NCBI GenBank assembly: GCA_963735065.1
Contig: CAVTJL010000007.1
Coordinates: forward strand, 62,001 to 126,000
Length of the DNA: 64,000 bases
From: CAVTJL01 sp963735065
Lineage (GTDB): Bacteria; Pseudomonadota; Alphaproteobacteria; Geminicoccales; Geminicoccaceae
Reading direction: 5' to 3'
Program-made: the position numbers and the translations under genes
Notes under the pieces: model-generated
Databases searched by the model: none
What the model was told of the DNA's origin: nothing
The model's input: the letters and a program-made list of their open reading frames with translations, nothing else
Shown here: piece by piece, positions 1-8,425 of the stretch
Layout of the letters: each line of letters opens with the position of its first letter
How positions within the stretch are numbered: position 1 is the first letter of the stretch

Positions 1-556
1 CGGTGACGATCTCGCGCATCGTCATGCCGGAGAAGATGCTGGTCTGCGTGAACTCCCGGGTCTTGATGCTCATCATCACCGAGCGGATGAGCCGCGCGTC
101 GTAGGACCACCCCAGGCAGGCCATGACGAGGGCCAGGATCGGCCAGGTCATGTCGTCGCGCAGCACGAAGTAGAGGAGCACGAGCAGGGGGAAGAGCGGG
201 ATCACGATGAAGGTGTCGTTGATCGACATCAGCACGCGATCGACGATGCCGCCGCAATAGCCCGAGACGAGGCCGATCAGCAGCGAGAGGACGCGGCTGA
301 TCAGCGCCACCGTGAAGCCGAAGAGCAGCGTGTTCCTGAGCGCGAAGGAGAGCTGCCAGAAGATGTCCTGGCCGCGCGAGCTCGTGCCCATGAGGAAGTC
401 CCACGACGGCGGGATGTCCATCGGCACGACATAGGTGTCGATCGCCGGATAGGGTGCGAAGGCCGACATGGCGGCGAGCGTGATGACGATCGCCATCAGG
501 ATCACGCCCAGCGCGAACTCGCGATTGTAGCGGAAGAGATCGAAGAGAACCTTCAT
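1..556 (-). CDS. Peptide/nickel-type ABC transporter permease (OppC/DppC family), partial
   Basis: Inner-membrane permease of an oligopeptide/dipeptide-family importer. The minus strand reads from an ATG at 556 to the window edge, giving about 185 N-terminal residues; the C-terminal part lies off the left edge. The N-terminus (MKVLFDLFRYNREFALG) leads into a first membrane segment at roughly residues 15-35. A periplasmic stretch with a 'MGTSSRGQDIF' motif follows; this GTD/GTSxxGRD-type motif is typical of DppC/OppC proteins. After it comes the BPD_transp_1 core (TFIVIPLFPLLVLLYFVL). It starts 4 bp after the stop of the upstream permease gene, so the two are cotranscribed. Nucleotide-binding subunits would be expected further left. 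Substrate is not predictable. Confidence 0.9.
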   Translation of the reverse strand, partial: MKVLFDLFRYNREFALGVILMAIVITLAAMSAFAPYPAIDTYVVPMDIPPSWDFLMGTSSRGQDIFWQLSFALRNTLLFGFTVALISRVLSLLIGLVSGYCGGIVDRVLMSINDTFIVIPLFPLLVLLYFVLRDDMTWPILALVMACLGWSYDARLIRSVMMSIKTREFTQTSIFSGMTMREIVT

Positions 557-560
557 CGCT

Positions 561-1565
561 TTAGGCCACCTGCACGCGCGGATCGAGGAGCGGGTAGATC
601 ATGTCGATCAGGAACACCGCCGCCGAGACGGCGATGATCGAGATCGAGGCGATGCCGATGACGAGGCTGTAGTCGGCGGCATGGACGGCATCGATCAGGA
701 GCTTGCCGATGCCGGGATAGCCGAAGACCTCCTCGGTGATGATGGCGCCGTTGAAGATGGCGCCCAAGGACATGGCGAGGCCGGTGATCTGCGGCATGAA
801 GGCGTTGCGCATGACGTAGCTGCCCAGGATGCGGTGGCGATCCACACCGCCGAGCTCGGCATAGACGACATAGTCCTCGGTGATGATGTTCGAGACGAGC
901 GAGCGCATGCCCATGAACCAGCCGCCGATGCCGACGAGGATCAGCGACAGCGCCGGCAGGATCGAGTGGCGCAGCACGCTCCACATGAAGGCGAGGCTCC
1001 AGCCCTGCTCGAGATTGATCTGGTAGCCGCCGCCGATCGGCAGGATCGGCCAGACGAAGCCGAAGAGAACGAGGATGACGAAGGCCACGATGTAGTAGGG
1101 GATCGGATGCAGGCCCATCGTGATCACGCCGATGACCTTGAGCGAGCGGCTGTTCCTGTAGTAGCCGGCGAGGCCACCCAGGAGGTTGCCCAAGAGCCAG
1201 CTGATCACCACGGCGGTGACGAGCAGGCCGATGGTCCAGGGCAAGGCCCGCCCGATCAGCGTCGAGACCGGGGTCGGGAAGGCCGAGAGCGAGGGGCCGA
1301 AGTCGAGGACGGCGAGCCGCTCCCAGAACTGCACATATTGCTGCACCGGGCTCGCATCGAGCCCGTAGAGCTCGCGCAGCGACTTCCTCAGCATCTCGAT
1401 CGCCTCGGGGCTCGACGAGCCGAAGGAGGTGACGGCCGTCACCGCCTGATCGACCGGGTCGACCGGCGAGAGATGGGTGATGAGATAGGTGATGTTGATG
1501 CCGATGAAGACGACCAGCACGAACTGCGCCAGCCGTTTCAGGACATAGGCACCGTAGCTTGACAT
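561..1565 (-). CDS. Peptide/nickel-type ABC transporter permease (OppB/DppB family)
   Basis: Inner-membrane permease of 334 residues, the partner of the following OppC-type permease. The N-terminus MSSYGAYVLKRLAQFVLVVFIGINITYLITHLSP is the standard DppB start: a cytoplasmic KRL/RRL tag, then the first membrane helix and a periplasmic domain. The C-terminal half carries the permease core with an EAA-type loop (ELGGVDRHRILGSYVMRNAFMPQ), and the protein ends in a short IDMIYPLLDPRV tail typical of the family. It lies 82 bp downstream of the binding-protein gene, with a strong hairpin in the gap, and 4 bp upstream of the next permease. This places it in one operon transcribed leftwards. Confidence 0.93.
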   Translation of the reverse strand: MSSYGAYVLKRLAQFVLVVFIGINITYLITHLSPVDPVDQAVTAVTSFGSSSPEAIEMLRKSLRELYGLDASPVQQYVQFWERLAVLDFGPSLSAFPTPVSTLIGRALPWTIGLLVTAVVISWLLGNLLGGLAGYYRNSRSLKVIGVITMGLHPIPYYIVAFVILVLFGFVWPILPIGGGYQINLEQGWSLAFMWSVLRHSILPALSLILVGIGGWFMGMRSLVSNIITEDYVVYAELGGVDRHRILGSYVMRNAFMPQITGLAMSLGAIFNGAIITEEVFGYPGIGKLLIDAVHAADYSLVIGIASISIIAVSAAVFLIDMIYPLLDPRVQVA

Positions 1566-1598
1566 GGACCCGCCGTCCGGACCGGGAAAAGATGCCGT

Positions 1599-1628
1599 GG
1601 CGGGCGGCCCGTCGCCGGGCCGCCCGCC
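1599..1628 (-). other. Strong hairpin between binding-protein gene and first permease gene
   Basis: Perfect 12-bp inverted repeat, GGCGGGCGGCCC at 1599-1610 and its complement at 1617-1628, with a 6-nt loop. It lies just after the stop of the binding-protein gene and before the permease start. There is no following T-run, so it is more likely an mRNA-stabilising or attenuating stem than a full terminator. The inferred role is to give more binding protein than permease, as described for the malE-malF gap of E. coli. Confidence 0.6.
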
Positions 1629-1647
1629 GCTCGATCACCGATGGGGC

Positions 1648-3582
1648 CTAGGCCTTCTTGGTCGGCTTCAGCTTGACCATCATGTACTTCGTGTTGGCCC
1701 AGTTCGGCACGGGATCGGTATAGGGATCGGCCGGCGAGCTGGGGAAGCCCTGCCAGTAGGTCGTGTCCATCGAGGTGAACACATTGTAGGACATCAGCGG
1801 GATGGTGGGCATCTCGTTGGCGACGAGCTTCAGATACTCGATGCCGTACTCCACCCCCTTGGGATCATCGAAGCCGATCTTGCGAATGCCCTCGATGATC
1901 TTGTCGAGCCGCGGATCCGACCAGCGCTGCCAGTTGCGCGCGGTCTGCGGCTGGCCGGGCTTGGCCACGAACTGCGAGTGCCAGCTGTCGAGGAAGAAGG
2001 ACAGGTCCGGATGCCCGCCCCAGGTCTCCACGCTCCAGGAGATCATGGCCTCGTAGTCGCCGGCGGCTCGCGCGTCGACCATGGTGCCCTGCGCCACCAC
2101 CGTCTTGGCGTCGATGCCGAATTGGCGCCATTGCTGGGCGATCATCGAGCCGGCGCGCGTCATGGTCGGCCGCAGGTCGCCCTCGACCGTGATCTTGATC
2201 GAGAAGGGCTCGCCGTTCGGCAAATACCACTTGTCGCCGCGCTTGCTGAGGCCCGCCTTGACGAGCAGCTCGCCTGCCGCCTCGGGATTGCGCTTCCACC
2301 AGCCGCGGCCGAACGCCGTCTCGACGTCCTCGGGCGTGCTCGGGATCTTGTCGCCCATGGACCGGCGCAGCATGGCCGCGATGTCCTGGCCCACCTTGGG
2401 GTCGTAGGGCTTGATCTTCTGCTTGCCCGTATCGACCTCGAACGTCTTGAGCCAGGCTTCCATCGGCTCGAAGTAATATTTGGGATAGAGCCCCGTCGGC
2501 GGCACGCCGATGGCCGAGATCGTGGCGGCACCGCGATAGGACGCCATCGAGACGGCCTTGATGTCGATCAACAGCGCCAGCGCCCAGCGCAGATCCTTGT
2601 TCTGCAGCTTCTCGACCTGGTTGTTGAGGAGCACGGCCGGCAGCGTCGGGTCCGGATGGGCATAGGGAAAGCCGTTGAACCAGGTCTTCGAGCTCTTCGA
2701 CTCCTTGGCCAGGGTGAACATGCCCTCGGGCGAGGTGTCGTGGATGATGTCGAGCTGGTGGTTCATCTGCTCGATCACCCGCTTGTCGGGCGGGCCGGGA
2801 TCGAGATAGACGACATATTTGGGCCCGGGCTCGCCGAAGCGCGCGAGCGTGGTGCGCTGCCAGTCCTCGCGCCGCTGCCAGATGAACCAGCGGCCGTTAT
2901 TGTCGAAGCTGTGCAGCGTGTAGGCGTTGATCGTCACCGGCGGGTTGAAGTCGAACTTGCGCGGGTCCTCGACCTTCTCGAAGACATGCTTGGGCATGAT
3001 CCAGGCCGCGTTCCAGCGCACCGTGAAGATCGCATGGAAGCGCGAGTTGGGCTTCTTCAGCTTGAAGACGACGGTGCTCGGGTCCGTCGCCTCGACGCTC
3101 GCCACGTTGACCTGGAACGGCGCGCTCCACACCATGCCCGGATGGGCCATCTGCGTCTCGACCGTGTAGACGAGATCGTCGGCGCTGAACTCGACCCCGT
3201 CGCTCCAGAAGATGCCCTTCCTGAGCTTGACGGTCATCTCGCTGAAATCGTCGTTGTAGATCGGCTTGTCCGAGGCCAGCGAGTTGTCCCAGACGCCGTC
3301 GATGCCGTGGTCGGGGTCGATGTACCACAACGTGTCCATCGCCAGCTGCTGGTTGCCGGTCGAGCGGCCGCCGGCATTCACCGTCCACATGTTGAACCAG
3401 CTCGCGTTCTTGATCGTCCCTTCCGGGTTCTCGACGATCAGCGTCTCGTTGCGCGGCAGGTTCGAGATCACCGACTGGGCATGTGCCGGCACGCGCACGG
3501 CAAGCGTGCCCGCGGCGGCCGCGGCGCCCACCATGAAGCGGCGCCGATCCACCAGACCCAGAGCCCCTGGACGAAGTCGCAT
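1648..3582 (-). CDS. ABC transporter substrate-binding protein, SBP_bac_5 (oligopeptide) family
   Basis: Periplasmic solute receptor of 644 residues for a peptide/opine/oligosaccharide-type importer. The start at 3582 is chosen because a GGGAG ribosome site lies 7 nt upstream; an upstream in-frame extension of 29 residues lacks one. The N-terminus carries a Tat-type signal (DRRRFMVGAAAAAG, residues 12-25) with a probable AHA|Q cleavage site near residue 35. The family signature follows: 'VKLRKGIFWSDGVEFSADDLVYTVE' begins around residue 120, with the usual late 'PTIPLMSYN' region. The length is above the typical 500-550 residues, which suggests an expanded lobe as in glycoside- or opine-binding members. 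It is the first gene of the operon after the ArsR-like regulator. Ligand is unknown. Confidence 0.92.
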   Translation of the reverse strand: MRLRPGALGLVDRRRFMVGAAAAAGTLAVRVPAHAQSVISNLPRNETLIVENPEGTIKNASWFNMWTVNAGGRSTGNQQLAMDTLWYIDPDHGIDGVWDNSLASDKPIYNDDFSEMTVKLRKGIFWSDGVEFSADDLVYTVETQMAHPGMVWSAPFQVNVASVEATDPSTVVFKLKKPNSRFHAIFTVRWNAAWIMPKHVFEKVEDPRKFDFNPPVTINAYTLHSFDNNGRWFIWQRREDWQRTTLARFGEPGPKYVVYLDPGPPDKRVIEQMNHQLDIIHDTSPEGMFTLAKESKSSKTWFNGFPYAHPDPTLPAVLLNNQVEKLQNKDLRWALALLIDIKAVSMASYRGAATISAIGVPPTGLYPKYYFEPMEAWLKTFEVDTGKQKIKPYDPKVGQDIAAMLRRSMGDKIPSTPEDVETAFGRGWWKRNPEAAGELLVKAGLSKRGDKWYLPNGEPFSIKITVEGDLRPTMTRAGSMIAQQWRQFGIDAKTVVAQGTMVDARAAGDYEAMISWSVETWGGHPDLSFFLDSWHSQFVAKPGQPQTARNWQRWSDPRLDKIIEGIRKIGFDDPKGVEYGIEYLKLVANEMPTIPLMSYNVFTSMDTTYWQGFPSSPADPYTDPVPNWANTKYMMVKLKPTKKA

Positions 3583-3990
3583 CGCGATCTCCCTGATCGT
3601 TGTTGCCGCAGGGCGAGGGGCACCTGCCACCTCACCTGCGGTCTCGCCTCCAACCCAGCCCGCGGCCAACCCTGCCCGCGGACGCCCTCTGCCTCTTCAA
3701 GCCTACCCGCACGTGCCCGCTCCGGGCCACAGCGAGCGCGCCCTCAGGAAAGCCGCCGCGACCCGGGGCCTCCCCCGGTCACGCAAGCGCCACCCTGCTG
3801 GTCAATCCTCATCTGTTGTGGACGGGCTTGCCCGCCTGTTCCCCAATGCATCGGCGTTTCTGATATGTATCATCAGGATGGTCGGCCAGGGCAGCCGGCG
3901 AGTCAAGCGCGAAAGATCGTGCCTTGCGGGGCTGTGGCCCTGGCCACCGGCGGTGCCCGGAAAGCCGAGAGAGCGGCTGGGAAGAGGCGC
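3583..3990. other. Intergenic region between regulator and binding-protein gene
   Basis: About 400 bp without a convincing gene. It separates the regulator stop from the start of the peptide-type binding protein, both on the minus strand, so it must contain the promoter of the ABC operon unless the regulator gene reads through. The visible signal is an A/T-rich inverted repeat at 3860-3876. A TTGACT hexamer lies on the minus strand near 3904, but no good -10 stands at the correct spacing. Confidence 0.5.
3860..3876. promoter_or_regulatory. Candidate operator (CTGAT-N7-ATCAG) upstream of the peptide ABC operon
   Basis: Inverted repeat CTGAT ... ATCAG, with an inner TGATA-TG-TATCA core at 3861-3872, lying 278 bp upstream of the binding-protein start in an otherwise GC-rich stretch. 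The same pentamers in inverted arrangement (ATCAG-N5-CTGAT) occur at 5043-5057 just upstream of the ArsR-like gene. This is consistent with one regulator acting on both promoters. The link to that regulator is inference. Confidence 0.4.
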
Positions 3991-5010
3991 CTACCCGGCG
4001 GAGGAGACGGCCGCCTTTCGTGCGGCCGGGGTGCCCGGGTCCTGCATCGCGACGCCCGCATCCTTTCGCAGATGGAGCCTCAGCACGATGTCCTGATCGT
4101 GGTTGCCGAAGCCGCGGCCGAAGATGTTGATGCCGCCCGGATGGCGCGTGTCCTCCTCGACGCCGATCCTGAGGCGGATCGAGTGATGCTCCGAGAGGCC
4201 GAGGTCGGCGATGGTGATGCCGGACAGCCGGGTGCCGTCGATGTAGGTGCCGCGCTGTGTCACCGACCAGGTCTTGAGCTTGCCGTACTGCGAGCCCTCG
4301 AGCTTCCACCAATGCGGGGTCAAGGCGCCGCGCTTGTCGCCGAAGTCGCCGGGCGAGGTCCAGGTGCCGACGCGCACGTCATTGACCCAAAGGGTGATGT
4401 CGGAAGGCCAGTCCGAGGCCGTGCCCGGCACCTCGGAGGAAAGCTCGACGGCGATCTCGAGACGCTCGACCTCGGAGCCCAGGATCTTGGCGTTGTTGGG
4501 GAACTTGTACTCGACATAGCCGCGCTCGAACCAGATCAGCGCGGCCTTCATGCGCTCCGGATCGAGGAAATGGGCCGGCACGTCGAGGAGCCCGATGATC
4601 CCCTCGGTCGAGCACAGGCCGCAGGGTGCCGTGACGCTGCAGCTCGTATAGAGGCCCAGCGGCATCGCCACCTCGATGATCCGGTTTTCGATCGTCTCCT
4701 TCGGCGTGCGGGCGAAGTTGATGACGATCTCCTCGTAGACCGCCGAGCAGATCTTCTGATGGCCCTTCGTGGCCTTGACGGTCCGCGTGCGGATCAGGCC
4801 CGAGCTCTCGAGGACCTGGATGTTGGTCGCGATCGTCGACTGAGGCAGCCCCAGCGCCTCGCTGATGGCATTGACGTTCATCGGCCCCTGGACGTTCAGC
4901 AGCTTCAGGATGCGCAGCCGGATCGGCGAGGCCAGGCCCCGCACCACCTCGATGCTCTCCTCGGGATCGACGGCCAGGAAGTGCCGCGTCGCGCCGTTCG
5001 CCTTGTCCAT
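3991..5010 (-). CDS. ArsR-like winged-helix transcriptional regulator with large C-terminal domain
   Basis: Predicted DNA-binding regulator of 339 residues. Residues about 15-95 form a winged helix-turn-helix of ArsR type: 'VVRGLASPIRLRILKLL' is the dimerisation/first helix, 'NVNAISEALGLPQSTIATNIQVLESSGLIRTR' the recognition region, and a wing follows. The remaining ~240 residues are unlike small ArsR metal sensors. They contain a cysteine-bearing stretch (TSCSVTAPCGLCS, around residues 122-134) and a beta-rich region (VELSSEVPGTASDWPSDITLWVNDVRVG) that resembles a ligand-sensing or carbohydrate-binding fold. Such long ArsR-type proteins are often found beside sugar or peptide ABC operons. 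It lies upstream of, and codirectional with, the peptide ABC operon, so it is the likely local regulator. Inducer unknown. Confidence 0.85.
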   Translation of the reverse strand: MDKANGATRHFLAVDPEESIEVVRGLASPIRLRILKLLNVQGPMNVNAISEALGLPQSTIATNIQVLESSGLIRTRTVKATKGHQKICSAVYEEIVINFARTPKETIENRIIEVAMPLGLYTSCSVTAPCGLCSTEGIIGLLDVPAHFLDPERMKAALIWFERGYVEYKFPNNAKILGSEVERLEIAVELSSEVPGTASDWPSDITLWVNDVRVGTWTSPGDFGDKRGALTPHWWKLEGSQYGKLKTWSVTQRGTYIDGTRLSGITIADLGLSEHHSIRLRIGVEEDTRHPGGINIFGRGFGNHDQDIVLRLHLRKDAGVAMQDPGTPAARKAAVSSAG

Positions 5011-5042
5011 GCCCCTCGCTTCCGCGTCAGGCCCGTGACCAT

Positions 5043-5057
5043 ATCAGCATCTCTGAT
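5043..5057. promoter_or_regulatory. Candidate operator (ATCAG-N5-CTGAT) upstream of the ArsR-like gene
   Basis: Perfect 5-bp inverted repeat ATCAG-CATCT-CTGAT, 33 bp upstream of the regulator's ATG. The position fits autoregulation. It shares its half-site pentamers with the repeat at 3860-3876, though in the opposite arrangement and with different spacing. Binding is inferred, not shown. Confidence 0.4.
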
Positions 5058-5258
5058 CCAGTCCACCGGAATGGTGACTGTCCCATGAAGGAAGGCTCGG
5101 GCGGCCTGACCGCCTCGCCTGGCCGGACCGGAGAGGATCAAGGGCGCTCAAATGCGCGCGAGATCCGCGAGTGCCACCTCGATCCGGCGTACTGTGCGCG
5201 CAAATGGTGGCGCACGACATGCGTATCGACGAGCCGAACAGACCGGAGGGGCATTGAG

Positions 5259-5768
5259 ATGATGGCAAGACGAGCCTTGCTGGCGAGCGCCGCCGCCGGT
5301 GTCGGCGCCATCCTGGTCGCGAGCCGCTGGCGGGGTGGCACCGAGGCCGCGGTGGCACCGGCGCCCGGCGGGTCGTTCCCTGTGACCCACAGCGATGCCG
5401 AATGGCACAAGCTGCTCTCGCCCGCCCAGTATGACGTGCTCCGCCGCAGCGCCACCGAGTACCCGTTCACGAGCTCCCTGCTGCACGAGGAGCGCGTCGG
5501 CGTCTTCGCCTGCGCCGGCTGCGGCCACGACCTCTTCTCCTCGACCACCAAATTCGACAGCGGCACGGGCTGGCCCAGCTTCTGGGCGCCCTTGAAGAAC
5601 GCGGTCGGCACGGCCCAGGACAATTCGCTCTGGATGGCGCGCACGGCCGTCTTCTGCAGCGGCTGCGGGGGCCATCTGGGCCACGTCTTCGACGACGGGC
5701 CCAAGCCCACCGGCCTGCGCTACTGCATGAACGGCGTCGCCATGACCTTCAAGCCTGCCACGGCCTGA
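5259..5768 (+). CDS. msrB: Peptide-methionine (R)-S-oxide reductase, exported
   Basis: Reduces methionine-R-sulfoxide in proteins. The start at 5259 (or the adjacent ATG at 5262) follows a GGAGGGG site 7 nt upstream. Of 169 residues, the first ~30 form an export signal or anchor beginning MMARRALLASAAAGVGAILVA, so the enzyme should act in the periplasm. The MsrB domain spans about residues 45-168. It shows two zinc CxxC pairs (CAGC, CSGC), FDSGTGWPSFW, HLGHVFDDGP and the catalytic cysteine in RYCMN. The site where many MsrBs carry a resolving cysteine (SGCGWPSF) is threonine here, giving a one-cysteine-type enzyme. It lies 94 bp upstream of msrA on the same strand, and the two probably form an envelope repair pair. 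Confidence 0.96.
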   Translation: MMARRALLASAAAGVGAILVASRWRGGTEAAVAPAPGGSFPVTHSDAEWHKLLSPAQYDVLRRSATEYPFTSSLLHEERVGVFACAGCGHDLFSSTTKFDSGTGWPSFWAPLKNAVGTAQDNSLWMARTAVFCSGCGGHLGHVFDDGPKPTGLRYCMNGVAMTFKPATA

Positions 5769-5862
5769 CGGCGGAGAAGCCTCGCATGCTCCCGAGATCA
5801 GCGCTCTCGACCCCGGCGTCGAGGCCCGTGCCTTCACCTTCGGCTCAATGCGGAGATGAGCG

Positions 5863-6612
5863 ATGACCCGTCGGCCCCCGATCCGTGACCGGCAGACCCT
5901 CCTCCACTACGGCGCAGCCCTTGTCCTGGTCGGCCTCCTTCTGGCGGTCGGGCTCCAGATGCACCTCCCGGCGGCGGCGGCCGAGGAGCCGCACGCCATC
6001 CCCGCACCCGCGCTCGACGAGAAGGCAGGTCAGGCCTCGTCGGAAACGGCCATCCTCGCCGGCGGCTGCTTCTGGGGCGTCCAGGGCGTCTTCCAGCACG
6101 TCAAGGGCGTCAGCAACGCCGTCTCGGGCTATGCCGGGGGCGAGGCCGCGACGGCCGAGTACCACACCGTGGGCACGGGCACGACCGGGCACGCCGAATC
6201 GGTCAGCGTGACCTTCGACCCCCGCGAGATCACGTACGGCCAGATCCTCCAGATCTATTTCTCGGCCATCCACGATCCCACCCAGCTCAACCGCCAGGGG
6301 CCGGACTACGGGACACAGTACCGCTCCACCATCTTCCCGACCGACGCCGAGCAGGCCCGGGTCGCCAAGGCCTATATCGACCAGCTGGACCAGGCCCATG
6401 CGTTCGACGCCCCGATCGTGACGACGATCGAGCCCGGCCGCAGCTTCTATCCGGCCGAGGCCTACCATCAGGACTTCCTCACCCTTCACCCGACCTATCC
6501 CTATATCGCGATCAACGACCTGCCCAAGGTCGAGGCCCTGAAGCGGCTGTTCCCCGACCTCTACCGCGCCCAGCCCGTGCTCGTGAGCGCGGCGCTGCCC
6601 GCCACGAACTGA
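5863..6612 (+). CDS. msrA: Peptide-methionine (S)-S-oxide reductase, membrane-anchored or exported
   Basis: Reduces methionine-S-sulfoxide, complementing MsrB. The 249-residue product has a hydrophobic segment at about residues 15-35 preceded by arginines (MTRRPPIRDRQ), suggesting export or an inner-membrane anchor. The catalytic motif GGCFWG lies near residue 67, followed by the family stretches GYAGG, YHTVGTGTTGHAESV, QLNRQGPDYGTQYRS and FYPAEAYHQDF. I see only the one cysteine in the whole protein, so the C-terminal resolving cysteines of E. coli MsrA are absent. Start chosen at the ATG after CGGAG. Together with the preceding gene it forms a periplasmic methionine-repair unit; no MsrPQ electron-transfer partner is visible nearby. 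Confidence 0.96.
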   Translation: MTRRPPIRDRQTLLHYGAALVLVGLLLAVGLQMHLPAAAAEEPHAIPAPALDEKAGQASSETAILAGGCFWGVQGVFQHVKGVSNAVSGYAGGEAATAEYHTVGTGTTGHAESVSVTFDPREITYGQILQIYFSAIHDPTQLNRQGPDYGTQYRSTIFPTDAEQARVAKAYIDQLDQAHAFDAPIVTTIEPGRSFYPAEAYHQDFLTLHPTYPYIAINDLPKVEALKRLFPDLYRAQPVLVSAALPATN

Positions 6613-6739
6613 CCGGGCCGGCAGGGGCGGCGGCCGTTTCCCGTCGCCTCGAGGGCCGGCACCCGAGGCCCGCCATGGCGCGCCGCCCGGGCGCGCTCGC
6701 GCGCAACCCTGGCCCCCGGAAGATGAACGACACTTCACC

Positions 6740-6768
6740 TTGACATGCCGTCGGCCCAGCCCCTAACC
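6740..6768 (+). promoter_or_regulatory. Weak candidate sigma70-type promoter for the carbohydrate ABC operon
   Basis: A perfect TTGACA hexamer at 6740-6745 is followed, after 17 nt, by a poor -10 (CTAACC at 6763-6768). It sits about 120 bp upstream of the binding-protein start, in the gap after msrA. The -35 match and spacing are good but the -10 is weak, so this may be chance. Confidence 0.25.
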
Positions 6769-6889
6769 AGATTGGAAAAGGCCGCGAGCGCAACGTCATC
6801 TTGGCGTGCTTGCGGGTGCGGGGAGCTGAGCCGGCAACCGGTGCATGAGCATCGGTTAACGACCGGCCGCCCAGAACGGGAGAGGCTGA

Positions 6890-8416
6890 ATGTTCTACGT
6901 TCCGAAGAACGCCATCTATCGGCGCGTCAACCGTCGGAAGTTCCTCGAGCTCGGCGGCGGCGTCGCGAGCGCGCTCGGCGCGGGCTCGATCGCTGTGGGC
7001 CTGAACTCGGTCATCGTCCGCAATCCGGTCCAGGCCGCCTCGTCCGAGGACGCGAAGTGGAAGCAGTTCAGCGGCTCCAAGCTCGTCTTCATGTCGGAGA
7101 ACACGCCGCCGAGCTTCGCCATCCGCGACAACCTCAAGCCCTTCTATGATCTGACGGGCATCGAGGTCGAGATCCTCACCGACGATCTGCCGGTGGTGCA
7201 GCAGAAGATCGGCATCGACCTCAGGGGCGGCAAGGCCGACTTCATGCTGAACTACGTGCAGGACAAGCCGATCGGGGCGCCCTTCGCCGACTTCTTCGCC
7301 GATCTCTCCAAGTTCACGCAGGACGACACGCTGCCGCAGGACGCCGAGGGCTACGGCACGGACGTGTGGTTCGAGAACTTCCTCGACGTCTGCGGCCACA
7401 TGTACACCCGCGACCGGCTGATCGCCTTCCCCTACAATTCAGCCGTATCGATGACCTTCTACCGCCAGGACCTGTTCGAGCAGCACTCCAAGGACTTCGA
7501 GGCCGAGTACGGCTACCGCATGGAGTTCACGCACGACACGACCTGGAAGCAGCTCTACGAGTTCGCCGCCTTCTTCAAGAAGATGAAGGACGCGGGCAAG
7601 GACGTGCCCTACGGCTACGCCCAGCACCAGGGCAGCTTCGCCTGGACGACCCAGCTCGACATCCAAAGGGTCATGTTCAGCCACGGCCGCTGGACCGACT
7701 TCAACATCGACGACAAGCTCGGCAGCAAGACCCCCGGCCCGACCAACTGGGGCGACGAGACTTCCGTTTTGATGATGGAGAAGTTCAAGGAGCAGGCGGA
7801 GGTCAGCCATCCCGACAATCTGGCCAACGGCACGCTGCAGCTGAACACCGTCTATCAGGCCGGCCAGATCGCGATGCAGGTGCAGTATCACGAGTTCGCG
7901 GCCTCGATCGAGGACGAGAAGACCAGCCGCGCCGCAGGCGGCAAGACGGGCTACGCCGTCTGCCCGAAGGGCGAGCCCTCGTGGATCAAGAACGGCGGCG
8001 AGGCGGTCAACGGCACCAACTGCGGCATCGGCGGCATCGGCATCAACGGCAACGGCTCCGACGAGATGAAGCGGGCCGCCTACCTCTTCGCGATCTGGTC
8101 GACCTCCAAGGACACGCAGTTCAACGTGCTCAAGGGTGTCGGCGGCACGCCGACCCGCAAGTCGGTGCTGCAGATCCCGGAGGTGGCCGAGGCGCGCAAG
8201 CGGCCGACCAAGATGCCGAACGCGCTCACCTTCGACGCGGTCTACGACTTCGGCATCAAGGACCCGAACTTCGTGCTCGGGCCCAAGATCCCGGCGGCGA
8301 ACGAGTATCATCAGATCATCGCCACCGAGTCGCAGAAATGCGTCGCCGGCAAGCAGTCGGCCGAGGAGGCCTGTCAGGCGATCAAGCAGCAGGTCGACGA
8401 CCTCAACGATATCTGA
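6890..8416 (+). CDS. Carbohydrate ABC transporter substrate-binding protein (SBP_bac_1 family)
   Basis: Periplasmic receptor of 508 residues for a sugar or polyol importer. The N-terminus (YRRVNRRKFLELGGGVASALGAG, residues 10-32) is a Tat-type signal with RRKFL. It is followed by the family-1 binding-protein pattern: 'LKPFYDLTGIEVEILTDD' at about residues 83-100, then 'NLANGTLQLNTVYQAGQIAMQVQYHEF' and the late 'GGTPTRKSVLQ' motif near residue 420. Longer than malE (~400 residues), it belongs to the ~500-residue subgroup common in rhizobia and relatives. It heads a four-gene operon of binding protein, two permeases and ATPase, with a hairpin immediately after the stop codon. Ligand not determinable. 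Confidence 0.92.
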   Translation: MFYVPKNAIYRRVNRRKFLELGGGVASALGAGSIAVGLNSVIVRNPVQAASSEDAKWKQFSGSKLVFMSENTPPSFAIRDNLKPFYDLTGIEVEILTDDLPVVQQKIGIDLRGGKADFMLNYVQDKPIGAPFADFFADLSKFTQDDTLPQDAEGYGTDVWFENFLDVCGHMYTRDRLIAFPYNSAVSMTFYRQDLFEQHSKDFEAEYGYRMEFTHDTTWKQLYEFAAFFKKMKDAGKDVPYGYAQHQGSFAWTTQLDIQRVMFSHGRWTDFNIDDKLGSKTPGPTNWGDETSVLMMEKFKEQAEVSHPDNLANGTLQLNTVYQAGQIAMQVQYHEFAASIEDEKTSRAAGGKTGYAVCPKGEPSWIKNGGEAVNGTNCGIGGIGINGNGSDEMKRAAYLFAIWSTSKDTQFNVLKGVGGTPTRKSVLQIPEVAEARKRPTKMPNALTFDAVYDFGIKDPNFVLGPKIPAANEYHQIIATESQKCVAGKQSAEEACQAIKQQVDDLNDI

Positions 8417-8425
8417 GCTGATCTC

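Noticed and set aside
1564..5088. A long plus-strand open frame opposite the peptide ABC operon and regulator
   Set aside because: The plus-strand translation is rich in Arg, His, Gly and Pro without family motifs, while the minus-strand frames have clear domains.
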